Source of the DNA: Chloroflexota bacterium
Lineage (GTDB): Bacteria > Chloroflexota > Anaerolineae > CG2-30-64-16
Assembly (NCBI GenBank): GCA_016876015.1
Contig: VGOD01000024.1
Coordinates: forward strand, 1-39,532
Length of the DNA stretch: 39,532 bases
Reading direction: 5' to 3'
The first letter of the stretch is position 1. Each line of letters starts with the position of its first letter. The position numbers and the translations under genes were made by a program. Shown one piece after another: positions 15,167-23,264 of this stretch. Below the pieces are notes generated by a model. It was not told the origin of the DNA and ran no database searches. It saw only the letters and a program-made list of their open reading frames with translations.

Positions 15167-16735
15167 TCACTGACCGGGCGTGAGAGTGAAGGTGAACTTG
15201 CCGACCCGGTTGGAGATGCCGGAGGTTTGCCCGCCGGCGTCGGCCGCGCGCACGGCGTAGTAGTGACTGGCGACCTGCGGCATCACGTTGACATCGCTAT
15301 ATCCCGCGGTCACGGTCGTCGTGAGGGGCGTCGTCGGGCTGAAGTAGGGCGCCGCATCGCGATGGATTTCGTAGTGGTGGACCGGGCCGGCCGCGGGGGA
15401 CCAGGTCAACACCGCATCATTGCCGGATCTGCTGATGCGCAGATCGGTCACGGTTGTCAAGCCGCTCGCCTGCGACCACTGTGCGAAGTAGTATGAGCTC
15501 TTGCCGCCTGCTTGCGTGAAGTACCCGCCGACGAACAGGCTGCCGATCGCCAGCGCGTTCACCCGGCTGCCAGACAGGCCGCCGACGCCGCTGCCGAGCG
15601 TCGCCCAGGCGCTCGCGTCGTTGTCCCACAGCGCGATCCGGTTGACGGTCTTGGATGCGCCCCCGGCATCGGTAGCCTGGATGAAGCTGCCCCCCGCATA
15701 GACGAGCCTGCCATCCGCGCTGACCGCGATCGCTCGCACGTGATTGTCAACCCCCTGACCGAGCGCGGACCAGCCGGCGCCATCCCACACCGCGATGCGG
15801 TTGACGCCGATGGGCGAACCGCCGGCCGTCTCGCTGAACTCGCCGCCGGCATATACCGCGGTCGCGTGAATGGCGATAGTCTTGACGCGGCCATTGAAGC
15901 CGTCGCCCAGCGCCTCCCAGCCGCTCCCTTCGCTCCAGCGGCCGATGCGATTGGCCGCTGCGCCGCCGGCCATGTCGAAATCGCCGCCCACATAGACCCG
16001 GCCGCTGGCATCGGCCGCCGCCGCGAAGACATAGGAGTTGACGCCGCCGCCAACGGCGCTCCAGGCGCTGCCGTTCCAACGCGCGATGTGGCTGATGCTG
16101 GCATCGCCGCCTGCGGCCGAGAAATAGCCGCCGACGTAGACATCGCTGCCGTGAACGGCGATCGCGTTGACTGTGTCGTTGACGCCGTTGTTCGCGCCAG
16201 CGCCCAGGGCGGACCAGGCGCTGCCGTTCCAGCGGGCGATGTTATTGGCGCTGGCGGCTCCGGCCTGGCCAAAGGCGCCGCCGACATAAATGCCGCCATC
16301 CGCGGCGACAGCGATCGCATAGACGGTTCCGTCCACGCCGTTCGTCGGGGGGCCGCCCACCGCGGACCAGGCGCTGCCGTTCCAGCGGGCGACATTGTTG
16401 GCACTCACGCCGGCCACCGCGCTGAACGACCCGCCGACGTACACGACGGTCCCGCTGATCGCGATCGCATTGACCGGTCCATTGGGGCTATTGGCCGCGG
16501 TGAAAGCAGCGGACCAGTTATCGTCATCGCCGGAAGTCGAGACGACTTGATCAGCCGCCGCGTGCAGCTCGGTGTGCGATCCTGGAGTGAGGATGCCTTC
16601 GTTGGCCAGCGGCGCGGCGCTCGCCGGACCGGACAGCCGAGGAATCGGGGCCAGGGCCAACAGCGCGGCCGCCAGCACGGTGAGCCAGCGCAGCGCCGGC
16701 GGAGATGATCGGACAAAGGACGTGCGAACAGCCAT
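15167..16735 (-). CDS. Secreted propeller-like repeat protein with fibronectin-type C-terminus
   Basis: A 522-residue exported protein. A signal sequence (RWLTVLAAALLALAPIPRLS, then ASAAP) is followed by about seven imperfect repeats of roughly 48-55 residues with the theme (V/I)YVGG-x-F-x-x-AGG, then (N/H)IARW(N/D)GSAWSALG and VNAIAV. Such repeats fold as a beta-propeller-like surface domain. From about residue 435 a fibronectin type III-like domain follows (VTDLRISRSGNDAVLTW, HHYEIHRD, HYYAVRAADAGG). No catalytic residues were recognised; an adhesive or surface role is a guess. The start at 16735 is supported by GGAGAGG and places the signal peptide correctly; an upstream in-frame ATG would add 28 unlikely residues. 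Confidence 0.85.
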   Translation of the reverse strand: MAVRTSFVRSSPPALRWLTVLAAALLALAPIPRLSGPASAAPLANEGILTPGSHTELHAAADQVVSTSGDDDNWSAAFTAANSPNGPVNAIAISGTVVYVGGSFSAVAGVSANNVARWNGSAWSAVGGPPTNGVDGTVYAIAVAADGGIYVGGAFGQAGAASANNIARWNGSAWSALGAGANNGVNDTVNAIAVHGSDVYVGGYFSAAGGDASISHIARWNGSAWSAVGGGVNSYVFAAAADASGRVYVGGDFDMAGGAAANRIGRWSEGSGWEALGDGFNGRVKTIAIHATAVYAGGEFSETAGGSPIGVNRIAVWDGAGWSALGQGVDNHVRAIAVSADGRLVYAGGSFIQATDAGGASKTVNRIALWDNDASAWATLGSGVGGLSGSRVNALAIGSLFVGGYFTQAGGKSSYYFAQWSQASGLTTVTDLRISRSGNDAVLTWSPAAGPVHHYEIHRDAAPYFSPTTPLTTTVTAGYSDVNVMPQVASHYYAVRAADAGGQTSGISNRVGKFTFTLTPGQ

Positions 16736-16819
16736 TACGCCTCTCCAGACGAAATCGGGCGAATCACGCGGCAGACAGCCGCGGCGCGAGTGAAGCCAGG
16801 AGCAGAGGCCCCCTTCCAT

Positions 16820-16848
16820 AAGGTAGCACAGCGCTGCGGCCCTGACAA
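16820..16848 (-). promoter_or_regulatory. Weak candidate promoter for the propeller protein
   Basis: On the minus strand TTGTCA (16843-16848), 17 bases, TACCTT (16820-16825). The -35 and spacing are good, the -10 is poor. Confidence 0.3.
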
Positions 16849-16893
16849 TAGGCTTTTTGGCCCGGTCGCCCCAGGAGTTTGCTGCTCGCCGAA

Positions 16894-16922
16894 TTGCACG
16901 ATGTCGCCATCTCTGCTAGAAT
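16894..16922 (+). promoter_or_regulatory. Candidate sigma70 promoter for the GNAT operon
   Basis: TTGCAC (16894-16899), 17 bases, TAGAAT (16917-16922). Transcription would start near 16929, about 15 bases before the ATG at 16944. It would drive both the acetyltransferase and the C_GCAxxG_C_C gene. Confidence 0.55.
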
Positions 16923-16943
16923 TGAGCCGAGGTTTCATAGGCC

Positions 16944-17801
16944 ATGCACCTGACCCGCCACCTGACCCCCAACACCTTTCTGGCCCGCAGCCAGGCTGAC
17001 CTGGAACGCGCCGAGGCCGAGAACAACCTGATCCTCGGGGTCAGCACGCGTCTCAGGGATCAGCCAGGCCGCACGGCCGCGCCGCCCTATCTCGCTACCG
17101 TAGAGGACGCGAACGGGTTGGCGGCTGCCGCGGTGATGACCCCGCCGCATCGGGTCATCATCTACAGCGCGCGACGCGATGAGCCGGCCCCGCTGCGCCT
17201 GATCCTGCACGATCTATGCGCCGACGGCTGGCGCGTGCCTGGGGTGGTCGGTCTGGCCGCGACCGCGCGAGCATTCGCCGAGTTGTGGCGTGCAGCCACC
17301 GGCCGACCCTTTCGCCTGAGCCGGCACGAACGGGTGTATGAGCTGCGCGCCGTCACGCCGCCCCCGAAGCCGGCCGGCTTCATGCGGCTGGCCATGGAGA
17401 CCGACGGCGAGCTGGCCAGCGAGTGGTCATTCTGCTTCTGGCGCGAGCTTGGAGTGACGGGCACGGGTGAGGATGCGCGCGCAAGCGCCGGCCCACGCAT
17501 CGCAAACCGCGAACTCTACCTGTGGGATGATGGCGGACCGGTTTCGATGGCGGGCAAGGCGCGACCGACCGCGCACGGCATGGCGGTCAGCCTGGTCTAC
17601 ACGCCGCCAGAGCGCCGGAATCGCGGCTATGCCAGCGCGCTCGTGGCGGCGCTCAGCCAGCATCTCCTGGACGCCGGCTGGCAGTTCTGCGTGCTTTTCA
17701 CCGATCTGGCGAACCCGATCTCGAACAGCATCTATCAGCGCATCGGCTACCGGCCGGTATCTGACTTCGACGAGTATGACTTCGACTATGAACCACGCTG
17801 A
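16944..17801 (+). CDS. GNAT-family N-acetyltransferase
   Basis: A 285-residue protein. The C-terminal half is a GNAT domain: MAVSLVYTPPERRNRGYASALVAALSQ contains the acetyl-CoA pyrophosphate-binding R/Q-x-x-G-x-G/A pattern (RRNRGYAS), followed by CVLFTDLANPISNSIYQRIGYRPV, the usual end of the fold. The N-terminal half (about 1-140) is a diverged second lobe, as in two-domain GNAT proteins. The acceptor substrate is unknown. Its last 14 bases overlap the following gene, so the two are translationally coupled. Confidence 0.88.
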   Translation: MHLTRHLTPNTFLARSQADLERAEAENNLILGVSTRLRDQPGRTAAPPYLATVEDANGLAAAAVMTPPHRVIIYSARRDEPAPLRLILHDLCADGWRVPGVVGLAATARAFAELWRAATGRPFRLSRHERVYELRAVTPPPKPAGFMRLAMETDGELASEWSFCFWRELGVTGTGEDARASAGPRIANRELYLWDDGGPVSMAGKARPTAHGMAVSLVYTPPERRNRGYASALVAALSQHLLDAGWQFCVLFTDLANPISNSIYQRIGYRPVSDFDEYDFDYEPR

Positions 17802-18243
17802 TCTCGCACTATCTCATTTTCAAGAGGGCTTTTCGTGCGCGCAGGCGGTGCTGGTCGCCTTCGCGCCCGATTTCGGGCTCGACCGCGATCTGGCCTTGAA
17901 GATCGCCGCGGCCTTCGGCGGCGGGATGGGACGCACCGGGGGAACCTGCGGCGCGGCGTCGGGCGCGCTGATGGCGCTGGGGCTGAAGGATGGCGCAACG
18001 CGCGGGGAAGACAAGACGACCAAGGAACGCGCCTATAGCCGCGCCAGGGAGTTCCTGGAGCAGTTCCAGGCGCGCCACGGCGCCATCACCTGTCCGGGAT
18101 TGCTCGGCCACGACATCGGCACGGCCGCCGGGATGGAAGCCGCGCGGGAACAGGGGCTGTTCAAGTCTTTCTGTCCGCGTTTGGTCGAGGATGCAGTGAA
18201 GATCGTGGAAGAGATGTGGGCCAGGGACGAACGCGTGGAGTGA
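17788..18243 (+). CDS. C_GCAxxG_C_C family redox-type protein
   Basis: A 151-residue protein of the C_GCAxxG_C_C family, named for its conserved cysteines. They are visible in order: FSCAQAVLVAF, the signature GGTCGAASGALMALG, ITCPGLLGHDIG and FCPRL. The family is thought to bind a metal or work in redox reactions, and is common in anaerobes; biochemical function is not settled. The ATG at 17788 lies inside the end of the acetyltransferase gene. Convergent with the Mth938-type gene. Confidence 0.88.
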   Translation: MNHADLALSHFQEGFSCAQAVLVAFAPDFGLDRDLALKIAAAFGGGMGRTGGTCGAASGALMALGLKDGATRGEDKTTKERAYSRAREFLEQFQARHGAITCPGLLGHDIGTAAGMEAAREQGLFKSFCPRLVEDAVKIVEEMWARDERVE

Positions 18244-18256
18244 CCGTGCGGGGCGA

Positions 18257-18619
18257 CTAACACGTCACGTGGAACAGCCCCAGCACTTTTCCTTCGGCCT
18301 CATTCCATTCGCGAATCGCTTCTGGCGTTTTCCACAGGTCCACCTGGCAATCGTGTTTGGCGAGGAACGCCGCCGCCTCCGCGGAGAGCTCGATCTTGCC
18401 TTCGTGGCCCGCGCCGATGATGATCCGCTCGGCCTTCTTGCGATACAGCTCCTGGATTTCGGCCAGACTGATCTTGTGCGACGTACCATAGACCGCCTTA
18501 GAAAGGGTCTTGCGGCGCTTGCGCACCTTGCCGGAGAGCCGGATGATGATGTCGTGCTCGTAGCGTCGGCCCTCGACGGTGATGCTGCCGAACCAGGTAT
18601 CGTCAATCTTGGGTCGCAT
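18257..18619 (-). CDS. Mth938-like domain (DUF498/NDUFAF3-type) protein
   Basis: A 120-residue protein matching the Mth938/DUF498 fold, the family that includes mitochondrial complex I assembly factor NDUFAF3. Seen: FGSITVEGRRYEHDIII near the N-terminus, the helix LAEIQELYRKKAERIIIGAGHEG and the late strand VDLWKTPEAIREWNEAEGKVLGLFHVTC. The bacterial role is unknown. The start at 18619 (MRPKIDDTWFG) is preferred over a longer open frame because GAGG lies 6 bases before it and a promoter is correctly placed upstream. Confidence 0.85.
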   Translation of the reverse strand: MRPKIDDTWFGSITVEGRRYEHDIIIRLSGKVRKRRKTLSKAVYGTSHKISLAEIQELYRKKAERIIIGAGHEGKIELSAEAAAFLAKHDCQVDLWKTPEAIREWNEAEGKVLGLFHVTC

Positions 18620-18654
18620 GAGACGCCTCGTCAGCGAGTGGAATGTCGGGAGGA

Positions 18655-18683
18655 ATTCTAGCACAGAGCAGCCGGCGATGCAA
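18655..18683 (-). promoter_or_regulatory. Candidate sigma70 promoter for the Mth938-type gene
   Basis: On the minus strand TTGCAT (18678-18683), 17 bases, TAGAAT (18655-18660). Transcription would begin near 18648, about 30 bases before the ATG at 18619. Confidence 0.55.
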
Positions 18684-18724
18684 TCGGCGGGATGGTTACA
18701 CCTGCCGCGTAGACACGACGCCTC

Positions 18725-19034
18725 TCAATGCCGATAGTCGCCCAGCCAATGTACCCAATTCAGCGCCTCATGCACTGCGTTGAATAGTCGCTCATCCGCG
18801 GTCCAGAATGGGCATGTGTACATCTCGGCCAACGCCAGGTAGTGAGCATCGTAGGCTGCCGGATGATTCAGACGCCGCGCCATCTCGGATGCACGTACGT
18901 GGAGATCAGGCGGTCTCATCCAGCTTTTGCGCTCGCCATTCGACCCAAAGCGCCCGCGCCAGAGGCGCGTCCGGCTCATCGAGGAAAACCCGTTTGATGG
19001 CCAGGCCAGCGTCAGCGCAAACCCAGGATTTCAT
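18725..19034 (-). pseudogene. Eroded VapC-type PIN toxin
   Basis: Two pieces of one PIN-domain protein lie in different frames. The N-terminal piece from the ATG at 19034 reads MKSWVCADAGLAIKRVFLDE, with the first catalytic Asp in VCADAGLAIK, and stops at 18906. The C-terminal piece (about 18725-18917) contains AAYDAHYLALAE and PFWTADERLFNAV, the third and fourth acidic positions of PIN nucleases. About 50 residues carrying the second acidic site are missing and the frames do not join, so it is a deletion plus frameshift remnant. Just upstream, a short frame ending near 19012 reads GDSTELLREE, resembling the tail of a VapB-type antitoxin. Nothing else was seen in 19035-19239. Confidence 0.75.
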
Positions 19035-19239
19035 CGTCGCATTCCTCGCGCAACAGCTCAGTGGAGTCGCCAGGCTGGACACCTTGCGCCTGACGCCAGT
19101 GGGAGTGCGAGTTGCAGAGAAGCGGCGGCCATCGGAGTGATAAAACCGCGCCAATCAGACCTTCGAGCTGTCCTGGATCTCGAAGGTCTGATCGCGTCTG
19201 GGCTCCGGACCGGCGCGCCAGGCAGCCCGCCGCGCCAGG

Positions 19240-19683
19240 CTACCGATCGCGGGGATCGTACTCATGGAAGGCTTTCAGTTGATCAATCGCGAATTGCTGA
19301 TTGGAGATGATGGCGTTGACGACATCCCCGATCGAGATCACGCCGATCAAGGCGCCGTCATCCATCACCGGCAGATGCCGCACGTGTTTGTCGGTCATCA
19401 GCGCCATGCACGCCTCGACAGGCGTCTCGGGGTTGACGTGCACCACGCGCGAGGTCATGATCTCGCGGACGGGCGTTTCCTTGGATGACTTGCCGTGCAA
19501 GATGACCTTGCGGGCGTAGTCGCGTTCCGAAATCACACCTACCAGCGTCTGTCCGTCGAGCACCAACAAAGCCCCCACATTCTTCGCAGCCATCAACGTC
19601 AAGGCGTCGAACACGGTGGCGTCTAGCGAAACGGCATGGATCTCGTACCCCTTACGCTGCAAGAGCTCTTTGACAGTCCTCAT
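19240..19683 (-). CDS. Two-CBS-domain protein
   Basis: A 147-residue protein made of a Bateman pair of CBS domains and little else. CBS1 spans about residues 8-62 (VFDALTLMAAKNVGALLVLD, LVGVISERDYARKVIL); CBS2 about 72-130 (VREIMTSRVVHVNPETPVEACMALM, HLPVMDDGALIGVISIGDVVNAII). Such pairs bind adenosine nucleotides. The ERDYARK segment is typical of stand-alone bacterial CBS regulators. An optimal AAAGGAGG precedes the ATG and a near-consensus promoter lies upstream, so the gene is likely well expressed on its own. Confidence 0.92.
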   Translation of the reverse strand: MRTVKELLQRKGYEIHAVSLDATVFDALTLMAAKNVGALLVLDGQTLVGVISERDYARKVILHGKSSKETPVREIMTSRVVHVNPETPVEACMALMTDKHVRHLPVMDDGALIGVISIGDVVNAIISNQQFAIDQLKAFHEYDPRDR

Positions 19684-19747
19684 GAGGCGCCTCCTTTGCA
19701 GAATAGTGCGAGCGGATTGCGTCGCAGACCTGTTGAGAAGATGTCTC

Positions 19748-19776
19748 ATTGTAGCATGTATCACGCTTGCTGTCAA
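19748..19776 (-). promoter_or_regulatory. Near-consensus sigma70 promoter for the CBS protein
   Basis: On the minus strand TTGACA (19771-19776), 17 bases, TACAAT (19748-19753). Transcription would begin near 19741, giving a leader of about 58 bases. Confidence 0.75.
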
Positions 19777-19883
19777 CAGATGCGGCACAATTGAGTGTTT
19801 AGTCGGAACGGGTCTGTTGTCATTTGGCCTTTTGTCGGCGTTTTGTGGTATGATTGTTCGCGCATCTCGGTCATTTTCTACTC

Positions 19884-20594
19884 ATGTGTCTGGACGAAAA
19901 TGGCAACGAGCTGGTGCGCGTGGATTGGGACGGCCAACAGGCCCGACTGATTTCCCCTGACCAACTGCAGAACAAGGCCGATCGGCCTTACTTCCAGGAA
20001 ACTATGAAACTGGCAGCCGGCGAGGTCTACCTTTCTCCCGTGGACCTCAACGCCGTGGATCGCTTTGCGCTGGATACCGAACAACTGCTGAGCACGGCAA
20101 TGCAGATCAGCGGGGGCGCCAGCAGGTCTGACTGCGGCCCTCAGAACGTCGAGGAGATCGCAGCGGCTGTGCAGCGCGCTTGCCACGAAGCCGGCCTGTC
20201 GGCCGATCACTGCACGTTGTGCTATGCAGCGACCGGCCTGCCGCGCCTCGATCTGACGACCCTGGAGCTGATCTTGCGCCAACTGCTGGACAACGCCCGC
20301 AAGAATCATCCTCAACAGAAGCCGCAGGTGCAGATCGTCGGCTGCGATGATGCAGCGGGCGGTGTGCGCCTGGAGGTGGAGGACGATGGCCCCGGCATTC
20401 CGCCGGAATTACAGGACCAGGTGTGGCTGCCCTTCTATCAGATTGATCGTTGGCAAACGGGGCAGACGCCCGGCATGGGCATGGGGCTGGCCATCGTCGC
20501 CAATCACGTCTGGACGGCCGGGGGCTGCTGCTGGATCGAGCGCGGGGTCCGCGGCGGCGCACGCATCTGCCTGACGTTGCCCGCCGCGGCCTGA
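19884..20594 (+). CDS. Truncated histidine-kinase-like ATPase, no dimerisation domain
   Basis: A 236-residue protein that looks like two ends of a sensor kinase joined together. Residues about 2-55 (DENGNELVRVDWDG, LQNKADRPYFQETMKLAAGEVYLSPVDLN) resemble part of an extracytoplasmic Cache-type sensor domain. From about residue 105 a HATPase domain follows: N box LRQLLDNARKN, G1 VEDDGPGIPPEL, G2 GMGMGLAIVANHV. There is no transmembrane helix and no HisKA domain, so no phospho-acceptor. It may be a decayed gene that kept an open frame. The ATG at 19884 lacks a ribosome site; a TTG at 19854 is the alternative. TATGAT at 19849-19854 could be a -10 box, which would favour the later start. Confidence 0.6.
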   Translation: MCLDENGNELVRVDWDGQQARLISPDQLQNKADRPYFQETMKLAAGEVYLSPVDLNAVDRFALDTEQLLSTAMQISGGASRSDCGPQNVEEIAAAVQRACHEAGLSADHCTLCYAATGLPRLDLTTLELILRQLLDNARKNHPQQKPQVQIVGCDDAAGGVRLEVEDDGPGIPPELQDQVWLPFYQIDRWQTGQTPGMGMGLAIVANHVWTAGGCCWIERGVRGGARICLTLPAAA

Positions 20595-20601
20595 GCGCCG
20601 G

Positions 20602-21540
20602 TCAGCGAGGAGTTCGGTTCAGGTAAATGATGATCGTCAGATGCGTGCCCACGCCGACCGTGGATTGCAGGTCCATCTTGTCAGCGCACGCCTTGATGTT
20701 GGGCAGACCCATGCCCGCGCCAAAACCCATCTCGCGCACCCAATCGGGCGCGGTGGAGTAGCCTGGCTGCATGGCCAGCTCCACATCGGGGATGCCGGGG
20801 CCTTTGTCCATCACCTCGATCTTGATGCGATCGGGGCGCACTTCGGCGACGATCTCGCCGCCATCGGTGTAGACCACCACATTGATCTCGGCTTCGTAGG
20901 TGGCCACAGCCACGCGGCGGATGATGGGCGGCGGGATGCCCAGGCGGCCCAGGGTCCGTTTCAGACCGCTGGAGGCCTCGCCTGCGCGCGCAAAGTCGCG
21001 CGCGGCCACTCGATAGCCGAAGACCAGCGCCACCTCATCGGCCACGATGTCCTGGAAAATGTGGCTGGCGCGGTAGCGATGGATCTCTTCTTCGCGGTAG
21101 CTCACCTCCAGGCGTTTGAGCATCGCGCGCACGATGTCGCCCTGGGTGATGATGCCGGCCAGCTTGCCTTCGCGGTTGATCACGGGAAAGCGGCCGAATC
21201 TGAGGTCGCTGAACTTGCTCACCGCGTGCACCAACGGCTCGTCGGCGTACAAAGTCACCGGTTTGGTGTGCATCCGGTCGCTCACCGTAACGCCCAGCTC
21301 ACCCGCGGCCAACGCCTTGATGAGATCCTCGATGCTGATGATGCCCACCATCTTGCCATCCTCGACCACGGGCGTGCCTGAGATGCGGTTGGCGCGCAGT
21401 ATCTCGCGGAACTCGGCCATCGTGGCATTGACGGGAACGGTGATGACCTTGGGGGTCATCGCATCTTCGACCTTCAGCTCGTAGGCCAGCTCTTGGAGCT
21501 TGGTGATCTCTTTGTCCTTGTTGTGGGATGGCGGCTCCAT
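20602..21540 (-). CDS. CBS-pair protein fused to anti-sigma-type HATPase
   Basis: A 312-residue protein with three parts. Residues 25-145 are two CBS domains (VEDAMTPKVITVPVNATMAEF, GIISIEDLIKAL; then VSDRMHTKPVTLYADEPL, GIITQGDIVRAML). About 150-200 is a helical linker. About 205-310 is a GHKL ATPase of the anti-sigma/SpoIIAB type: RRVAVATYEAEINVVVY (N box), IEVMDKGPGIPD (G1) and GFGAGMGLPNIKACAD (G2). Related proteins lie next to DRTGG-domain and hydrogenase genes in anaerobes, where they may sense adenylate energy charge. It begins 4 bases after the DRTGG gene, so the two are coupled. The HATPase could antagonise a SpoIIE-type phosphatase such as the one at 37502-38668; that pairing is inference. 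Confidence 0.88.
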   Translation of the reverse strand: MEPPSHNKDKEITKLQELAYELKVEDAMTPKVITVPVNATMAEFREILRANRISGTPVVEDGKMVGIISIEDLIKALAAGELGVTVSDRMHTKPVTLYADEPLVHAVSKFSDLRFGRFPVINREGKLAGIITQGDIVRAMLKRLEVSYREEEIHRYRASHIFQDIVADEVALVFGYRVAARDFARAGEASSGLKRTLGRLGIPPPIIRRVAVATYEAEINVVVYTDGGEIVAEVRPDRIKIEVMDKGPGIPDVELAMQPGYSTAPDWVREMGFGAGMGLPNIKACADKMDLQSTVGVGTHLTIIIYLNRTPR

Positions 21541-21543
21541 CCG

Positions 21544-21939
21544 CTACTCCCTTCCCCCGAACGCGTCGTACCACCGGCGCAGGGTGAGCTCGAACAGGAC
21601 GTGGGGCGCCAGGCCAGCAACGTACAGCCGGCCGCACGCCTCGAACATGGTGTACTTGGAGCCTAACAAAGGGACCTTCTTGTGTGCGGCCAGGGCGATC
21701 GTCTCCGGCGGGGGAATCTTGGCGCGCACGAATACGATAGCCCCTGTGCCAGCCATCTCAGCCGTGCGCACTACCTGGGGGTTCGTCAGCCCGGTCATCA
21801 GCAACATGCCTTCCTGGGCGAACGCCAGGACGTCGCTCATCAGGTCGGCGCCGCCGCCGCAAGTGACCTCCTCCTCCAGGTCAATGTCCTTCGAGATGAC
21901 CTGTCCCTCGATTATCTGGAGCACTTCGCGCAGTTTCAT
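21544..21939 (-). CDS. DRTGG-domain protein
   Basis: A 131-residue stand-alone DRTGG domain, the domain otherwise found in some phosphotransacetylases and CBS proteins. Visible features are MKLREVLQIIEGQVISKD at the N-terminus, the glycine-rich SDVLAFAQEGMLLMTGLTNPQVVRTAEM and the hydrophobic end VPLLGSKYTMFEACGRLY. Ligand and function are not established. The ATG at 21939 has AGGAG 5 bases upstream; longer starts are possible but not supported. It lies directly before the CBS-HATPase gene. The same pair accompanies NADH-linked [FeFe] hydrogenase genes in other anaerobes, which fits the [NiFe] hydrogenase genes further upstream on this strand. Confidence 0.85.
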   Translation of the reverse strand: MKLREVLQIIEGQVISKDIDLEEEVTCGGGADLMSDVLAFAQEGMLLMTGLTNPQVVRTAEMAGTGAIVFVRAKIPPPETIALAAHKKVPLLGSKYTMFEACGRLYVAGLAPHVLFELTLRRWYDAFGGRE

Positions 21940-21986
21940 GCTTCTCCTCTTCTGGCCGGGATGTATGTCTGCCGAACGTCTGCACG

Positions 21987-22466
21987 TCAGGCCTTGTCTC
22001 CGAGCGCCATCCCTGGCGGCAACCGCACGGCGATCACTTCCCCCCGCGCACACACCTGGTCGCCGGCCAACACCCAGGCTTCCACCACGACCTTGCGACC
22101 CTTCACCTCGCGCACGCGGCCCCGCACCTCTAGCTCAACGCCCAACGGCGTAGGCCGCAGATAGTCCACCTTGAGCGCGGCCGTCACGTAGCGCAGCGCC
22201 GGCTCCGAGCCGGGCTCGCGACCCTCTGCGCGATAACCGGCCCCGGCCGCGGTGCCTGTGCCGTGACAGTCAATCAACGAGGCGATCAGGCCGCCGTAGA
22301 CATAGCCCGGAACGGCGGTGTGATAGGGCTGCGGCGTGAAGAACGCCACGGTCTCATCGCCATTCCAACGGCTCTGAATGTGTAGGCCGTGCGCGTTCAG
22401 GCGACCGCAGCCGTAACAGCGAGCCAAATCGTCGGGATAGAAATCCTGCAAAGCCGCTTCTGGCAT
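21987..22466 (-). CDS. PaaI-type hotdog thioesterase
   Basis: A 159-residue protein with a hotdog fold. The pattern CYGCGRLNAHGLHIQSRW, then YVYGGLIASLIDCHGTGTA, with the conserved Gly-Gly and acidic/His residues on the central helix, and KVDYLRPTPLG matches the PaaI/YbgC-like acyl-CoA thioesterases. The acyl substrate is not known. The start at 22466 has AGAGGAAG at a good distance; an ATG seven codons earlier does not. It lies 36 bases from the methyltransferase gene and 47 from the DRTGG gene on the same strand. Confidence 0.88.
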   Translation of the reverse strand: MPEAALQDFYPDDLARCYGCGRLNAHGLHIQSRWNGDETVAFFTPQPYHTAVPGYVYGGLIASLIDCHGTGTAAGAGYRAEGREPGSEPALRYVTAALKVDYLRPTPLGVELEVRGRVREVKGRKVVVEAWVLAGDQVCARGEVIAVRLPPGMALGDKA

Positions 22467-22502
22467 CGAGTGTCTTCCTCTCACCATCGCACCGGCGAGT
22501 GT

Positions 22503-23264
22503 TCAGCGCTGGGCGGTTCTGCAGACAGTCAACTGCCTCGTCGCGCCAGGGCCAAACGGCGCGGCCTGGTAGTCGCTGAACTTCCACGCCACGGGCAGGC
22601 CGTTGTACTTCAGCAGAGCATCCAGCTCCTGTGGAAAGAACATTCGCATATCCACCTCGCCAACGACCTCCTCGCCGGTTGGCCAGGCGGTATAAGTCGT
22701 GATGTGATTGATCTGCGTCGTCGCATCGTAGACGTTGCTATGCGTCATGACGACCTGGCCTCGGCCATCTGGATCATCATACGGCGCCGACATGGGGAAG
22801 CGCGCGGTAGGATCACGAGTCAGGATGCCGAAATGGGGTACGAACACGTCAATGATGAACCGGCCATCGAGCGCCAGATGCTTCCTGACGCAGGCGGCGC
22901 AGGCCTCGAAATCCGCGATGGTCAGCAGATGACACAGCCCGTTGGCGACGAGAATGATAGTCGAGAAGGTCGCGGCCAGATCGAACGCGCGCATGTCGGC
23001 CTCGATCCAGGTCGCCGAGACGCCCTCCGCAGCAGCCTTGCGGCGAGCCTCGCTGAGCATACCGGCGGACAGGTCAATGCCCGTGACCTTCAGCCCGGCC
23101 CTGGCCAGCGGGATGGCGACCCGGCCCGTGCCGCACGCCAGCTCGAGCAGTGTGTCGTCGGGCCGCGCGCGTTGCGCCTGCGCCAGCAGGAACGGGAGGT
23201 CGCCGCCGTAGTCGGCAAAGAGACGGTCATAGTGCCGGCCATCGCAGTAGATCTGATCCGTCAT
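22503..23264 (-). CDS. Class I SAM-dependent methyltransferase
   Basis: A 253-residue Rossmann-fold methyltransferase. Motif I is LLELACGTGRVAIPLA, the acidic end of strand 2 is VTGIDLSAGMLSEAR, motif III is IEADMRAFDL and motif IV-V is STIILVANGLCHLLT. It resembles small-molecule methyltransferases of the methyltransferase-25 type; the acceptor is unknown. Its ATG overlaps the stop of the preceding gene by one base (TGATG), so translation is coupled to the RNA-ligase-like protein. Confidence 0.9.
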   Translation of the reverse strand: MTDQIYCDGRHYDRLFADYGGDLPFLLAQAQRARPDDTLLELACGTGRVAIPLARAGLKVTGIDLSAGMLSEARRKAAAEGVSATWIEADMRAFDLAATFSTIILVANGLCHLLTIADFEACAACVRKHLALDGRFIIDVFVPHFGILTRDPTARFPMSAPYDDPDGRGQVVMTHSNVYDATTQINHITTYTAWPTGEEVVGEVDMRMFFPQELDALLKYNGLPVAWKFSDYQAAPFGPGATRQLTVCRTAQR

